Assembly: GCA_033762735.1 (NCBI GenBank)
Contig: JANRLJ010000237.1
Coordinates: forward strand, 1-64,000
Length of the DNA stretch: 64,000 nucleotides
Reading direction: 5' to 3'
From: JANRLJ01 sp033762735
GTDB taxonomy: Bacteria; Chloroflexota; Anaerolineae; Aggregatilineales; Phototrophicaceae
The position numbers and the translations under genes were made by a program. Shown one piece after another: positions 1 to 8,396 of this stretch. The notes beneath the pieces are model-generated. The model did not search any database. It was not told the DNA's origin and saw only the letters and a list, made by a program, of their open reading frames with translations. Numbering within the stretch: the first letter of the stretch is position 1; each line of letters begins with the position of its first letter.

Positions 1-226
1 CCTCTCCCAAAGGAGAGGGACTTAACACGCTTCCCTGGTCTTCTCCCCCTCTCCTAGCGTCAGCGGTTGGGAGAGGGGGACGGGGGGTGAGGGCGGAAAA
101 GCGCCAACTCAATACCGGACAAGCCTTAAATCCCTCTCCCTGAGGGAGAGGGACTTAACTGCTAATGTGTCCCTTCTCCCCCTCTCCTAGCGAAGCGGTC
201 GGGAGAGGGGGTTGGGGGGTGAGGGC
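1..226. repeat. Two copies of a GA/CT-rich dispersed repeat
   Basis: Two copies of about 95 bases occur at 1-94 and 132-226, with a period near 132. Each has a short inverted repeat (ccctctccc/gggagaggg) followed by ACTTAA, a variable spacer, a second inverted repeat (cccctctcctagcg/gggagagggg) and the tail GGGGGGTGAGGGC. The copies differ mainly in the spacer and loops. No open frame with plausible codon use is present. It looks like a non-coding interspersed repeat, possibly forming hairpins in RNA. It is seen twice here; genome-wide dispersal is inferred. Confidence 0.75.
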
Positions 227-283
227 AACTGCGTAAGTCCTATGTTTAAAATTATGGCCGAATTCCATATTTTCGGGTAGGGG

Positions 284-312
284 GAAAACAACCAGGGGAT
301 TGCGAATCCCCT
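284..312 (-). terminator. Probable intrinsic terminator of the 5569-311 run
   Basis: On the minus strand an 8 bp perfect stem, AGGGGATT/AATCCCCT with loop CGC (312-294), overlaps the stop codon of the last gene. It is followed by GGTTGTTTT. The U tract is interrupted, so strength is uncertain, but the position at the end of an eight-gene run fits a terminator. Confidence 0.55.
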
Positions 313-832
313 AGCGTATGGGGGGACTGCCGATCCAGTAAACCTCACGCTTGAGGCGGAACTGCGTAGGGTATTCGCCGCTGTATCCAGACGCGACATC
401 CACTTCCCAGCGCATCTGGAAGATGGAGAACGAGACATCAGCAAGGCATGAACCGACATTCTGAGTATTGCTGTTGGGATTGACGAACGCGCCAGTCGAG
501 CACATGCCTGGCGTAATCGAACATGCGCCGCCCTGCGCAATGTAATAGTCAATCACGGCACATCCATCCTGGGTCGTCCCGTACAGCCAGTCATCCACCC
601 CATAGCTCAGGTTATCGTGCCGCAGTTCAGCCGCACCGCTCGGCAGCGGAGGATCGGGCGGGAAAACCAGCCCGTAAATCACCCCGAAAAGCTGTACAGC
701 CAGGATGCCCGCACCGAACAGCAGCACCGCCAGTACGCCCAGAATCACTGGAGAAAAACCGCGCCGACCCACGTCAGAGGTGGCCGGCGCGTCCGGTAAA
801 GGCTGTTCCTGTTCAGTCCCAGAACTGTTCAT
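311..832 (-). CDS. Small membrane-anchored protein, function unknown
   Basis: A 173-residue protein I do not recognise. Residues 1-27 are hydrophilic. One strong transmembrane segment follows at about 28-52, then a Ser/Asp/Tyr-rich domain of about 120 residues with four or more cysteines (in DGCAV, GGACS, GMCST and GSCLA). A single N-terminal anchor plus paired cysteines suggests that the C-terminal domain lies outside the membrane. The start overlaps the end of the upstream gene by 20 bases, so the two are translationally linked. It is the last gene of a minus-strand run. The upstream neighbour has the same architecture and length, but sequence similarity between them is not obvious. Confidence 0.75.
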   Translation of the reverse strand: MNSSGTEQEQPLPDAPATSDVGRRGFSPVILGVLAVLLFGAGILAVQLFGVIYGLVFPPDPPLPSGAAELRHDNLSYGVDDWLYGTTQDGCAVIDYYIAQGGACSITPGMCSTGAFVNPNSNTQNVGSCLADVSFSIFQMRWEVDVASGYSGEYPTQFRLKREVYWIGSPPIR

Positions 833-1334
833 AGAGGATCATCGTGTTCCCGGTCGTGTCCTGCTGGAGCGCATCATTGCGAACCCCCGGCTGAATATTG
901 ATGATGGTGGCACGATTCGCCCCGCCCCAGCCCGACTCATTAAAGTTACACAGGAAGTAATAGGGCACCGTGCCAGCGCCTTCCGCGTAATCGTCGAACT
1001 GCCCTTGCAGCGGATAGCGGTTGCAGCGCTCACGATTGTTCGTATTAACGCTGTCGCCGTTGTGGTCGGCCAGCAGTTCGTCATAGTAGGCCATGACTTC
1101 CTCAGCCGAAACACCGGGCACCATATAGGTAATCGTCTGGCTGTCGCCAATCTGCTGCTGCCCTACCTGCTGCGCGTTAGGATAGACACGGATGTTCAGC
1201 GGAGATTGGAACGTCCGCAGTTCAAGCTGAAACAGCAGATAGCCCCCGACGATAATTGCCAGCCCCAGAATCCCAAAAACCGCCCCCACTCGCAGCACGG
1301 AGATATTGCCGTCGCGCCCCACCAGGAAAGACAT
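813..1334 (-). CDS. Small membrane-anchored protein, function unknown
   Basis: A 173-residue protein with a short N-terminus, one transmembrane helix at about 15-35 and a presumably extracytoplasmic domain. The domain begins SPLNIRVYPNAQQV and contains a GVSAEEVMAYYDELL segment. That combination (a yp-gA-xv strand followed by a helix with AYYxxxL) resembles small exported domains common in Chloroflexota, but I cannot name a family. It lies between a TPR membrane protein (15-base gap) and another single-pass protein (20-base overlap). The three probably form one unit, perhaps an envelope-associated assembly; that role is inferred from topology only. Confidence 0.75.
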   Translation of the reverse strand: MSFLVGRDGNISVLRVGAVFGILGLAIIVGGYLLFQLELRTFQSPLNIRVYPNAQQVGQQQIGDSQTITYMVPGVSAEEVMAYYDELLADHNGDSVNTNNRERCNRYPLQGQFDDYAEGAGTVPYYFLCNFNESGWGGANRATIINIQPGVRNDALQQDTTGNTMILYEQFWD

Positions 1335-1349
1335 AAATCCAGGTCTCCT

Positions 1350-2141
1350 TTACATCAGCGTTTTGAGGATATCTACATCTTCCGCTAAAGCCCGGCCATA
1401 AAGCGATTGCTGAAAGCGCAGCGCGTTCGCTTCCCAGTACGGCAAGCCCTCCCGAACGAGCGCGGCTGTTGGCGCTGACACAGCACCCAACTGATGCAGC
1501 AGAAAGGTCGCCATCAGTCGGCGGGGCGGGTCTTCCCGCAGCAGCGGCAGCACCGTCTGGAGCGCGTCCAACGCGGCCTGCGCCTCCCCACTGCGGTAGT
1601 AGGCCTCGCCCAGATCAAACCGCACAACGGGCGGCGCACCCAGTTCCAGCGCTCTGGCAATCATCTCGATGGCACGGGCATATTCGCCATCTGATAGGAG
1701 TGTACGACCAAATCCATAGATTGGGAAATAAAGGTCTGGATGCTTGTCAACAGCTTCGTACAAAACCGCCGCGCTTTCGCTGAGCTGTCCCAACTGGCGA
1801 TAGGTATTCCCTAACAACGTCAGCGCATTGGCGTCCGCCTCGTTTTGTGATCGCAGGTCTTCCAGAATGGCGCGTGCCGCTTCAAAATCACCTTTGAGGT
1901 AAAGCCGCTGGGCACGGGTAAAGGGCGTGACCATGCTGCGGTTCGCCCACATAAAGATGCCCTGCGCAGTGATAATCAGCGCCATCACCCCACCGATGGC
2001 AAGACCGCGCCCTTCGAGCGGCGTGTTGGCCGTCAGGATAATGGCCGGAATCAACAGCACTACCGCCAGCACAAATGCGAGCTGTGCCGGGCGCTCCCAG
2101 TGACGAAACCCTTCCAGAAAAGCCTTCAGCACATAGCCCAT
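1350..2141 (-). CDS. TPR-repeat membrane protein
   Basis: A 263-residue protein. Two transmembrane helices (about 17-37 and 48-70) are followed by tetratricopeptide-type helical repeats from about 80 to 240, for example DANALTLLGNTYRQLGQLSESA and PDLYFPIYGFGRTLLSDGEYA. TPR arrays bind partner proteins, so this is probably a membrane-tethered scaffold. The start overlaps the last base of the preceding TPR gene. The two differ in the number of membrane segments and repeats but share the same plan, which suggests duplication. The specific partner is unknown. Confidence 0.8.
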   Translation of the reverse strand: MGYVLKAFLEGFRHWERPAQLAFVLAVVLLIPAIILTANTPLEGRGLAIGGVMALIITAQGIFMWANRSMVTPFTRAQRLYLKGDFEAARAILEDLRSQNEADANALTLLGNTYRQLGQLSESAAVLYEAVDKHPDLYFPIYGFGRTLLSDGEYARAIEMIARALELGAPPVVRFDLGEAYYRSGEAQAALDALQTVLPLLREDPPRRLMATFLLHQLGAVSAPTAALVREGLPYWEANALRFQQSLYGRALAEDVDILKTLM

Positions 2142-3145
2142 CAGGATTTCGCCGTTGTCTGCTGCGACAGCGCTGTGACCGAGAGCCGACCTTCAATCAG
2201 CGCCTCTGCCGTTTCAATATCGGCGGCAATCACCTGCCGCAGCGTCTCGGCCTGTTCGCTTTCCAGCAGGGTCTTCCATTCCTGCAGGCCCGCCCGCTGC
2301 TTGATGAGTGCCTCCACCTCGCGCTCTGCCGCCTCGACGTTTCCCATGCGGCTGTAAGCGCGTACCAGATAAAGCTGGATGAGCAGGCGATGACGCGCGT
2401 CCGGTACTTTGAGCGTGAGCGCCTGATGCAGGTGTCCGACCGCTGCCTGGGACTCCTTCAGGCGGTCTTCGATCATGCCGAGGTTGTAGGCCGCCACCCA
2501 TTCGTCCGGCGCAAGTTCCAGGGCTTTCTGTGCTGCTCTGCGGGCGGCATCATAGCGCCCGGCCTGCAAATGAACTTCGGCCAGACCGTTGTGCCCGACA
2601 GCGTCCCCAGGCGCGAGTTCGATCATCTTTTCGTAATCGCGGCGGGCACGGTCGAGCTTGCCCCACAGGCGAAGAATCTCCGCCCGAAAGCGATAGTGGT
2701 TGGGGTTGCGGGGTTCGTCCTTAATCAACCCATCCATTACCTGCGCAGCATCGCTGTATTCGTTTTTGCGCAGGTGCTTAATCGCCTGCTGATACTGCAT
2801 CGAGCCACGCGGTCGCAGCAGAAACAACCCGGCCACAATCCAGCCAAAAGCCAGTCCCATCAGCAGAAGAAGATACTGCGGCAGGAACAACACACCGATG
2901 ACCACCGCGCCCGCCGCTGGCGCTAACAACCCTAGCCAGCGCCCACGTTCGTAGCGGTCGAGCTTCGTCCCGATAATGAGCGCTGCCCCGGCGATAAAGA
3001 TCAGTACAAGCGCATTCTGTGCACCGACGACCCATTCGCCTTCGACGGCATTCAGGATCAGGCTGAACGCTCCGGTAAAGCCGAACAGCAGGAACAACGC
3101 CTGGGCGCGGGCGGGGCCGAGAAAGTCACGAAATCGTTTTATCAT
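2141..3145 (-). CDS. TPR-repeat polytopic membrane protein
   Basis: A 334-residue protein with about four hydrophobic segments in the first 110 residues (near 15-33, 44-62, 70-88 and 90-110), then TPR repeats to about residue 300. Recognisable repeat cores include RNPNHYRFRAEILRLWGKLDRA, GDAVGHNGLAEVHLQAGRYDAA and DEWVAAYNLGMIEDRLKES, with the usual small/aromatic TPR spacing. It overlaps the upstream unknown gene by 4 bases and the downstream TPR gene by 1 base. It probably acts as a scaffold at the membrane; no enzymatic motif is visible. Confidence 0.8.
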   Translation of the reverse strand: MIKRFRDFLGPARAQALFLLFGFTGAFSLILNAVEGEWVVGAQNALVLIFIAGAALIIGTKLDRYERGRWLGLLAPAAGAVVIGVLFLPQYLLLLMGLAFGWIVAGLFLLRPRGSMQYQQAIKHLRKNEYSDAAQVMDGLIKDEPRNPNHYRFRAEILRLWGKLDRARRDYEKMIELAPGDAVGHNGLAEVHLQAGRYDAARRAAQKALELAPDEWVAAYNLGMIEDRLKESQAAVGHLHQALTLKVPDARHRLLIQLYLVRAYSRMGNVEAAEREVEALIKQRAGLQEWKTLLESEQAETLRQVIAADIETAEALIEGRLSVTALSQQTTAKS

Positions 3146-3858
3146 GGCTGTTTGGGTTCTGGTCTGCGGGCATAGCGTCTGAGGACAGCGCTCACGCCAC
3201 TACTGGATTGATACTGAAGGGCGATCATGTGCTGATCGAGCCACAGCAGCATGTGGCGATCTGCATGATGAAGCGTCATCTTTTCGATCCGGGCTGAGGG
3301 ATATGAATCCAGCGTCGCGGGTTCTGATGTGAGGGTCAACGCGGCCTTCTTTACCGCGACCTCCTCTGGAGTGATGATGATTTCGTGCACGTTTCGATGC
3401 GCTTCATCTGCCGTCATGATGCCGTCAACCAGCAGTCCGGTCAGCAGGATGGAGTCGGTCTGTGTGTAGACGGGATGCTCGGCGTTCACGGGTAGCACAT
3501 AGGCCAGGTTATAGTCGCTTTTGGCATCACGCCCAACCAGGACAATTCGCGCTTCACCGCTCTGCAAGACGCAGCTTTGTTTGCGTGTGTGCTGGTTAAG
3601 CCGGTCAGCAAAGACCTTCTGGTTCAACCGCAGCAGACGAAGCCCCTGTGCTGTCGGCAGAAACAACGCCTCCGTCAGCGTGAGTGAACCCCCTGCCTCA
3701 ACCCAATCATGATCGACGCGCACCAGAAGCGCCTGATCTTCCAGTTCATGAATCGACCATTCCTCACGCGCAGGCGACGGAACGCCATCCAGCGTGATTT
3801 CGTAGACACCGCTGGCGACGAACCTCTCACGAATGCCGACCGGGTTCAGGGTGCGCAT
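3142..3858 (-). CDS. Hypothetical protein
   Basis: A 238-residue soluble protein with no signal peptide, membrane helix or motif that I recognise. The composition is that of a beta-rich domain, with many Thr/Val/Leu strands such as GVYEITLDGV and GSLTLTEALFLPTAQGLRLLRL, and a helical stretch near the C-terminus. It follows the AlaX-type gene by 5 bases and overlaps the TPR gene downstream by 4, so it is cotranscribed with both. Codon use matches the neighbours. Function unknown. Confidence 0.7.
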   Translation of the reverse strand: MRTLNPVGIRERFVASGVYEITLDGVPSPAREEWSIHELEDQALLVRVDHDWVEAGGSLTLTEALFLPTAQGLRLLRLNQKVFADRLNQHTRKQSCVLQSGEARIVLVGRDAKSDYNLAYVLPVNAEHPVYTQTDSILLTGLLVDGIMTADEAHRNVHEIIITPEEVAVKKAALTLTSEPATLDSYPSARIEKMTLHHADRHMLLWLDQHMIALQYQSSSGVSAVLRRYARRPEPKQP

Positions 3859-3863
3859 CAGGC

Positions 3864-4580
3864 TTACTCTCCGATTTGCAGATAAATGCGCTTGTTGATG
3901 CCGCCCTTGCTTTTGTAATCGGTGATTTTAAGCGTCCCGACTTCGCGCGTGTTAGCGACATGAGTCCCGCCGTCCGCCTGTAAATCAAGGCCGACAATTT
4001 CCACCGTGCGCACTTCGCTGATGCCTTCGGGAAGCAGATTGATTTTGGTGCGAATCAGGTCGGGGATCTGGAAGGCCTGTTCACGCGGCAGGATTTGCAC
4101 CCGCACATCCCGCGCTGCCGCCACTTCCGCATTGATCTTCGCTTCGATTTCGGCCACGAGTTCCTTCTGCATCCGCTCAAACTCGAAGTCCATGCGCCCT
4201 TCCAGCGGTTCCATGTTGCCGCCCGTGACGCTTGCGCCATAATCGCGCCAGACCACGCCGCACAGGATGTGCATGGCGGTGTGCGTCCGCATCAGCTTGT
4301 AGCGCCGTTCCCAATCGACTACCCCATGCACGGCGGAACCGACCGCAGGCAGTTCACCGTCGAGAAGGCCTTCAAGAAGATGCGCGTTGCCTTTTGCCAC
4401 CCTGGTCACTTTCAGAACACGCCCATCCACGTGCAGTTCACCGACATCGTTGGGCTGTCCACCGCCGCCGGGATAAAACGCCGTTCGGTTGAGATAAACG
4501 GCATTCTGTTCCGCCTCTACCCCGGTTACGAGCGCATCAAATTCCTTCGCGTAACTGTCAGTCTGGTAAATCAGTTCCAT
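3864..4580 (-). CDS. Alanyl-tRNA editing protein, AlaX family
   Basis: A 238-residue free-standing homologue of the AlaRS editing domain. The family hydrolyses Ser- or Gly-tRNA(Ala) mischarged by alanyl-tRNA synthetase. Visible marks are the AlaX-M type N-terminal part with FYPGGGGQP (about 37-46), the zinc/catalytic HTAMH motif (HxxxH, about 99-103) and GGTHVANT near 204-211. The residue before GGTH is Asp (QADGGTH), where AlaRS has Cys, so the fourth metal ligand of the classical set differs. The length fits the AlaX-M group rather than the shorter AlaX-S. It is followed 5 bases later by an unknown gene in the same run. Confidence 0.88.
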   Translation of the reverse strand: MELIYQTDSYAKEFDALVTGVEAEQNAVYLNRTAFYPGGGGQPNDVGELHVDGRVLKVTRVAKGNAHLLEGLLDGELPAVGSAVHGVVDWERRYKLMRTHTAMHILCGVVWRDYGASVTGGNMEPLEGRMDFEFERMQKELVAEIEAKINAEVAAARDVRVQILPREQAFQIPDLIRTKINLLPEGISEVRTVEIVGLDLQADGGTHVANTREVGTLKITDYKSKGGINKRIYLQIGE

Positions 4581-4616
4581 CCAATAAAAACCTTTTTCTC
4601 GGTGAACGCCAAAAAT

Positions 4617-5141
4617 CTAAAGTTCTATGCGCACCCGCCGCATGATTTCTCGCCCGCCGACGGATTCCCAGAAGGCACGTCCGGACTCGTTGCGCGAGGC
4701 GACGTAGAGTTCCATATGCTGCACACCACGCGCTTTGAACCATTCGCTGAGCGCCATGACCAGCTTCCGCCCGACGCCCTTCCCGCGATAGGCTTCTTCC
4801 ACAAAAATATCGGCGAGGAAGCCGCCCATCTCCGGCTCGAACATCTCCGGGACGAGATCGACAATCACGCCGAGGACAAAGCCAATCGTCTCCCCGTCAG
4901 CCTGCGCGACAAACACTTTGGTGTGTGTGTCTTCCAGCCTGTCCAGAATGCGCCGGGCATAAAGCAGATCGCCATCATCAGCGGCCTGCGGAAGTTTATC
5001 ATCCAGCACACGGTGATACGCTACCAGCTTCGTCCACAACCGCCCAATCGCATCCGCGTGGATGGCCTTCGCGCCTATAATTTCAACACCATCATGATCC
5101 ACAGATGCCGTGGGGTTTTCGTCCAAGCGTTTTCCGTCCAT
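4617..5141 (-). CDS. GNAT-family N-acetyltransferase
   Basis: A 174-residue acetyltransferase. The acetyl-CoA-binding motif A is visible as FVEEAYRGKGVGRKLV (about 115-130, Q/RxxGxG/A type), preceded by a beta strand and GFLADI, and followed by YVASRNESGRAFWESVG, the usual motif B. The substrate cannot be told from sequence. The ATG start lies 67 bases inside the upstream acetyltransferase gene and has AGGAG 11 bases before it. A GTG at 5102 would give a shorter overlap but lacks a ribosome binding site. The two adjacent GNAT genes may have arisen by duplication. Confidence 0.85.
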   Translation of the reverse strand: MDGKRLDENPTASVDHDGVEIIGAKAIHADAIGRLWTKLVAYHRVLDDKLPQAADDGDLLYARRILDRLEDTHTKVFVAQADGETIGFVLGVIVDLVPEMFEPEMGGFLADIFVEEAYRGKGVGRKLVMALSEWFKARGVQHMELYVASRNESGRAFWESVGGREIMRRVRIEL

Positions 5142-5569
5142 TCCTGTGCGTTCTCCTGCGCACCCAGCGAACGCCAGAAGGCCTGTTCAACGGCCATCCT
5201 GCGCGGGACGCTTACCGTCAGGTTTTCCGCACCCTGTTCTTTCATCCAGGCGCTGATGTGCCGGACAAGCTCACGCCCCAGGCCGCCATGATAGCGGTGG
5301 GCGTCGAGTGCCATCTCTTCAACAATACCCGCCTGCTCCTGCTTCGTGCCGCGAATGTAGCCGATACAGGCTGACCCTTCATAAGCCACGTAAAGACGGG
5401 CAGAAGGGCTGGTCAGCGCGTTTTGCGCCTCACTCAGCCAGGCCTCGCGCTCGTTCGCGCTTAATACAAAACGCGGGTCGATCTGCGACAGAATTACCCG
5501 CCGTTCCTGCCAGAGATCGGCCATCAAAGGAAGATCGTCGGCTGTCGCCGGGCGAATATTCACGCGCAA
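5075..5569 (-). CDS. GNAT-family N-acetyltransferase
   Basis: A 164-residue GNAT protein. It starts with MRVNIRPATADDLPLMADLW, the typical first strand and helix of the fold. The CoA-binding loop is LDAHRYHGGLGRELVRHI (about 90-107; the loop reads YHGGLG instead of RGxGxG/A). Motif B is present as VSVPRRMAVEQAFWRSLG. It is the first gene of the minus-strand run ending at 311 and overlaps the second GNAT gene by 67 bases. Substrate unknown. Confidence 0.85.
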   Translation of the reverse strand: MRVNIRPATADDLPLMADLWQERRVILSQIDPRFVLSANEREAWLSEAQNALTSPSARLYVAYEGSACIGYIRGTKQEQAGIVEEMALDAHRYHGGLGRELVRHISAWMKEQGAENLTVSVPRRMAVEQAFWRSLGAQENAQEWTENAWTKTPRHLWIMMVLKL

Positions 5570-5634
5570 TCCTTAACAATTGACCTTGCGTTCACAGGAT
5601 AGCATTGCCCCAAACACAAATCAAGCAAAAGCTG

Positions 5635-5647
5635 TAGAATAGCAGCA
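5635..5647 (+). promoter_or_regulatory. Possible -10 box of a leaderless transcript
   Basis: TAGAAT at 5635-5640 lies 6 bases before the ATG at 5647. Transcription would therefore begin at or next to the start codon. No Shine-Dalgarno sequence precedes this ATG and no -35 box was found, so the call is tentative. Confidence 0.35.
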
Positions 5648-7938
5648 TGAGCACAACCGCCCTTAAGATTCCCACTGAACAACTGCCGCTGTGGATGCGC
5701 CAGGCACGCCGGGGTGTCGATTGGGGCGTGATTCTGGTGATGATGCTGGGGCTGTTCGCGGCCCTACCCTTTCTCATTCAGGATGGTCTGCCACGCACCA
5801 ACGCCAGCGAAAATTATGCCTTTCTGGTTCATGATTATGCAGAAGCCCTGCGAGAAGGCCGCCTGTACCCACGCTGGTCTGCGCACGTTCTCCAGGGCTT
5901 TGGTGCGCCGATTCCGCATTTCTTCCCGCCCGGCGCACCCTACAGTGCAGCGCTGCTGGAAGTACTGTTCACCAATAACACGATTAACGCGGTACGTCTG
6001 CTGTTCGCGCTCAGCCTGATGCTGGCTGGGGCGACAATGTATGTGCTGGTGACGAGGCTGGTCAATGGCAGAGCGGGCGTTCTGGCAAGTGTGCTGTACG
6101 TCTACAGTCCATATATCGGGCACGTCTCACCCTATATTCTGGGCGATCTGCCTGGTGTGGTGGCCTTTGCCCTGCTGCCCGCGCTGCTGTGGAGCGTTCA
6201 TCGGCTGCGCGTGCTGCATTCGCGTTATGATTTCGGCCTCGTCGCTTTCATCGGCGGGGGTCTTCTGCTGACTGATCCGCGTATCTATAGCGCGGGTGCA
6301 GCACTCAGCCTGCTGCTGCTCATCGCGCTGCGCACTGCACCCCAACCCCGAAGAACTGCAAGAGTGATTCTGGCGCTCGGCATTAGCACGGCGCTGACCG
6401 CCTTTTACTGGCTGCCCGCACTGGTCGAACGCGACATGGTCTACTGGCACCCAGCCGCCGTTCAGCCGCAAATCCCGCTGGTCAGCCTGCCCGATTTAGT
6501 GCTGCCACTGCGCCGGATTGATCTGGTTGAACTGCTGCCCAGCCCGCAGTGGACAATCGGCCTGCCGCTCGCACTCAGCATTCCTGTCAGCGTAGTGGCG
6601 CTGTTTCTGGCAAAGCGTCTCGCCAGCCCGCAGATGCTTTTTCTGTTGGCGGGGATCACGCTGGGTGTGGTGAGCGTCGTGTTTCTGCCGGAACAGACGT
6701 GGCTGGTAGGCGTGATTACCTTCTGCCTGTGCATCGGCGGCAGCGGGTGTCTCAGCCTGGCGGTGCTGGATCGGGCGGCATCACAGCGGCTTTACCTGCC
6801 GGTCTTTCTGCTGGTGACACTGGCGCTGGCACTCCCGGTCTGGTCAGCCCCTGTCTGGTCACCGGACTTCGGCGATCTCAATCCGCTGGCACAGATCAGC
6901 TACGAGCAAAACGACTTCGGCATCGCGCCACTGCCGCCTGCGTTTTCTCTGCCCTCGCCTTTTTCGGCTGTCGTGGAAGCCGACCGTTTCGTCATCACGG
7001 GCTATCAGGATAACTCGCTCAACCGCGTTCTGCCCGATCAAAGTCAGGCCGGGCGGCGTATCAGCATCCTTGCCAGCCGCACCCACAGTGACCGACTGCA
7101 AATCCGCACCACCTCAGCGACCAGCCTGCTGATCGCCCGCGCCTATGTGCCCGGCTGGCAGGCGGCGCTGGACGGCGATCCCCTTCCCGTCGAGCGGGAT
7201 TCACTGACCGGACTGCTGCGCGTACAAATTCCTGCTGGGGCGAACGGTCAGGTCGTGATCGCTTTCGGCACCACTCCAATCCGACAGGCGGCATGGCTGC
7301 TCAGCATCGGGACGCTGCTGCTGATATGCCTGCATGGGCTGCGAAGGTCAACAGCAGCCTTCCAGTATGAAGACCTCTCGATTCTGAATGTCGAGGAAGC
7401 GCGGCTGATCTTCCTGGTTATCGCAGGGTTCAGCGGGATTCTGGTGCTGTTTACCCTGCCCATTTCCCCCTATTCGCTTCAGGCGCGTCCGGGCTATCAA
7501 CTGGACAACACAATTGGAATGCAGAACCGCACCGAAAGCGGACTTGAACTGATCTCCTATCAGCTTTCCACCTTACACCCCAACGTAGGGGATACGGTCG
7601 AACTGACGCTGGCATGGCGCACGTCGCGTCCCCTACGCGACAGCTATCAGGTCGTCGTGCAGGTGCAGGATGTCGAACAGGGTGCGCGCTGGTATGAAAC
7701 AGCGCCGACCATTCCCGCAGGCTATTCCACACGCCGCTGGCAGACCAATCGCTATGTGCGCAGCATCCATTCGCTGCGGCTTTCGACACTGATATCAGGG
7801 AATTATGAGGTCGTGATTGAGGTCTACAACTGCCGTCCCGAATGCACCCCCGAAAATCGGCTGTCGTTCTTTTCCAGCGATGGACAGTTCATCGGCCAGG
7901 CGCTCACCCTGCCGACAGTCCTCTCTGTGAGCAACTGA
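5647..7938 (+). CDS. Polytopic membrane protein, PTPS-related / GT-C-like
   Basis: A 763-residue protein with about twelve predicted membrane helices between residues 25 and 600, and a large non-membrane part. The first external loop carries NYAFLVHDYAEALREGRLYPRWSAH and GFGAPIPHFFPPG. These are hallmarks of the '6-pyruvoyl-tetrahydropterin synthase related' membrane family, a GT-C-like group often linked to polyprenyl-phosphate-dependent glycosylation. A beta-rich region (about 430-540) and a C-terminal beta-sandwich after the last helix (GDTVELTLAWRTSRPL, about 650-760) probably lie outside. It stands alone between divergent and promoter-led neighbours. Enzymatic activity is not proven by the sequence. 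Confidence 0.75.
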   Translation: MSTTALKIPTEQLPLWMRQARRGVDWGVILVMMLGLFAALPFLIQDGLPRTNASENYAFLVHDYAEALREGRLYPRWSAHVLQGFGAPIPHFFPPGAPYSAALLEVLFTNNTINAVRLLFALSLMLAGATMYVLVTRLVNGRAGVLASVLYVYSPYIGHVSPYILGDLPGVVAFALLPALLWSVHRLRVLHSRYDFGLVAFIGGGLLLTDPRIYSAGAALSLLLLIALRTAPQPRRTARVILALGISTALTAFYWLPALVERDMVYWHPAAVQPQIPLVSLPDLVLPLRRIDLVELLPSPQWTIGLPLALSIPVSVVALFLAKRLASPQMLFLLAGITLGVVSVVFLPEQTWLVGVITFCLCIGGSGCLSLAVLDRAASQRLYLPVFLLVTLALALPVWSAPVWSPDFGDLNPLAQISYEQNDFGIAPLPPAFSLPSPFSAVVEADRFVITGYQDNSLNRVLPDQSQAGRRISILASRTHSDRLQIRTTSATSLLIARAYVPGWQAALDGDPLPVERDSLTGLLRVQIPAGANGQVVIAFGTTPIRQAAWLLSIGTLLLICLHGLRRSTAAFQYEDLSILNVEEARLIFLVIAGFSGILVLFTLPISPYSLQARPGYQLDNTIGMQNRTESGLELISYQLSTLHPNVGDTVELTLAWRTSRPLRDSYQVVVQVQDVEQGARWYETAPTIPAGYSTRRWQTNRYVRSIHSLRLSTLISGNYEVVIEVYNCRPECTPENRLSFFSSDGQFIGQALTLPTVLSVSN

Positions 7939-7945
7939 ACGTGAT

Positions 7946-7973
7946 TTGACTCTCAAAGGGCTTCCGCTACAAT
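7946..7973 (+). promoter_or_regulatory. Sigma-70-type promoter for the 8022-10412 run
   Basis: TTGACT (7946-7951) and TACAAT (7968-7973) are separated by 16 bases. Transcription would start near 7980, about 40 bases before the ATG at 8022. Confidence 0.6.
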
Positions 7974-8021
7974 TCGGATGTACTTATGATGTATGAATTA
8001 CCCATTGAAGGAACATTTGTC

Positions 8022-8396
8022 ATGTCTCAACAAAATACCAGCAACCAGATCGGGCAGGCCTGGGGACTGAGCCGTCAGGGAAAGCATCGTGAAGCTGCCA
8101 CCGAATTTGAACGTATTGCCAGCACCGCGCCGGACAGCGTGGACGCCCATTATGGACTCGGCCTGGCGCAGCGTGAACTGGGCAACAAGACCGCCGCAAT
8201 TGAAGCCTTCCGCGAAGCACTGCGCCTCGCCCAGAATGAGTTAGCACGGCTGCGCGGTGGTGGGACGGTCAACCCTGAGGATGCCCAGGCGCCCTCCAAT
8301 GATCTTTCCTCGACCGAGGATGACCGCTACCTGATGCTCGTGCGCATGATCGGACAGCGTTTGGCCGAACTGGGCGAAGGCAGCACCGCCCGTTAA
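8022..8396 (+). CDS. Small TPR-repeat protein
   Basis: A 124-residue soluble protein with two to three TPR units, including NQIGQAWGLSRQGKHREAATEFERIASTAP-like and VDAHYGLGLAQRELGNKTAA helices (residues about 10-75), and a hydrophilic tail. The start chosen is the ATG at 8022, preceded by GAAGGA with 9 bases of spacing; an in-frame ATG at 7986 lacks a ribosome binding site. The stop codon directly abuts the ATG of the UroD-family gene, so the two are cotranscribed. It probably mediates protein-protein contacts; partner unknown. Confidence 0.8.
   Translation: MSQQNTSNQIGQAWGLSRQGKHREAATEFERIASTAPDSVDAHYGLGLAQRELGNKTAAIEAFREALRLAQNELARLRGGGTVNPEDAQAPSNDLSSTEDDRYLMLVRMIGQRLAELGEGSTAR

Noticed and set aside
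4095..5291. A 398-codon plus-strand frame opposite the AlaX and acetyltransferase genes
   Set aside because: It crosses three real genes in antisense and resembles no protein family.
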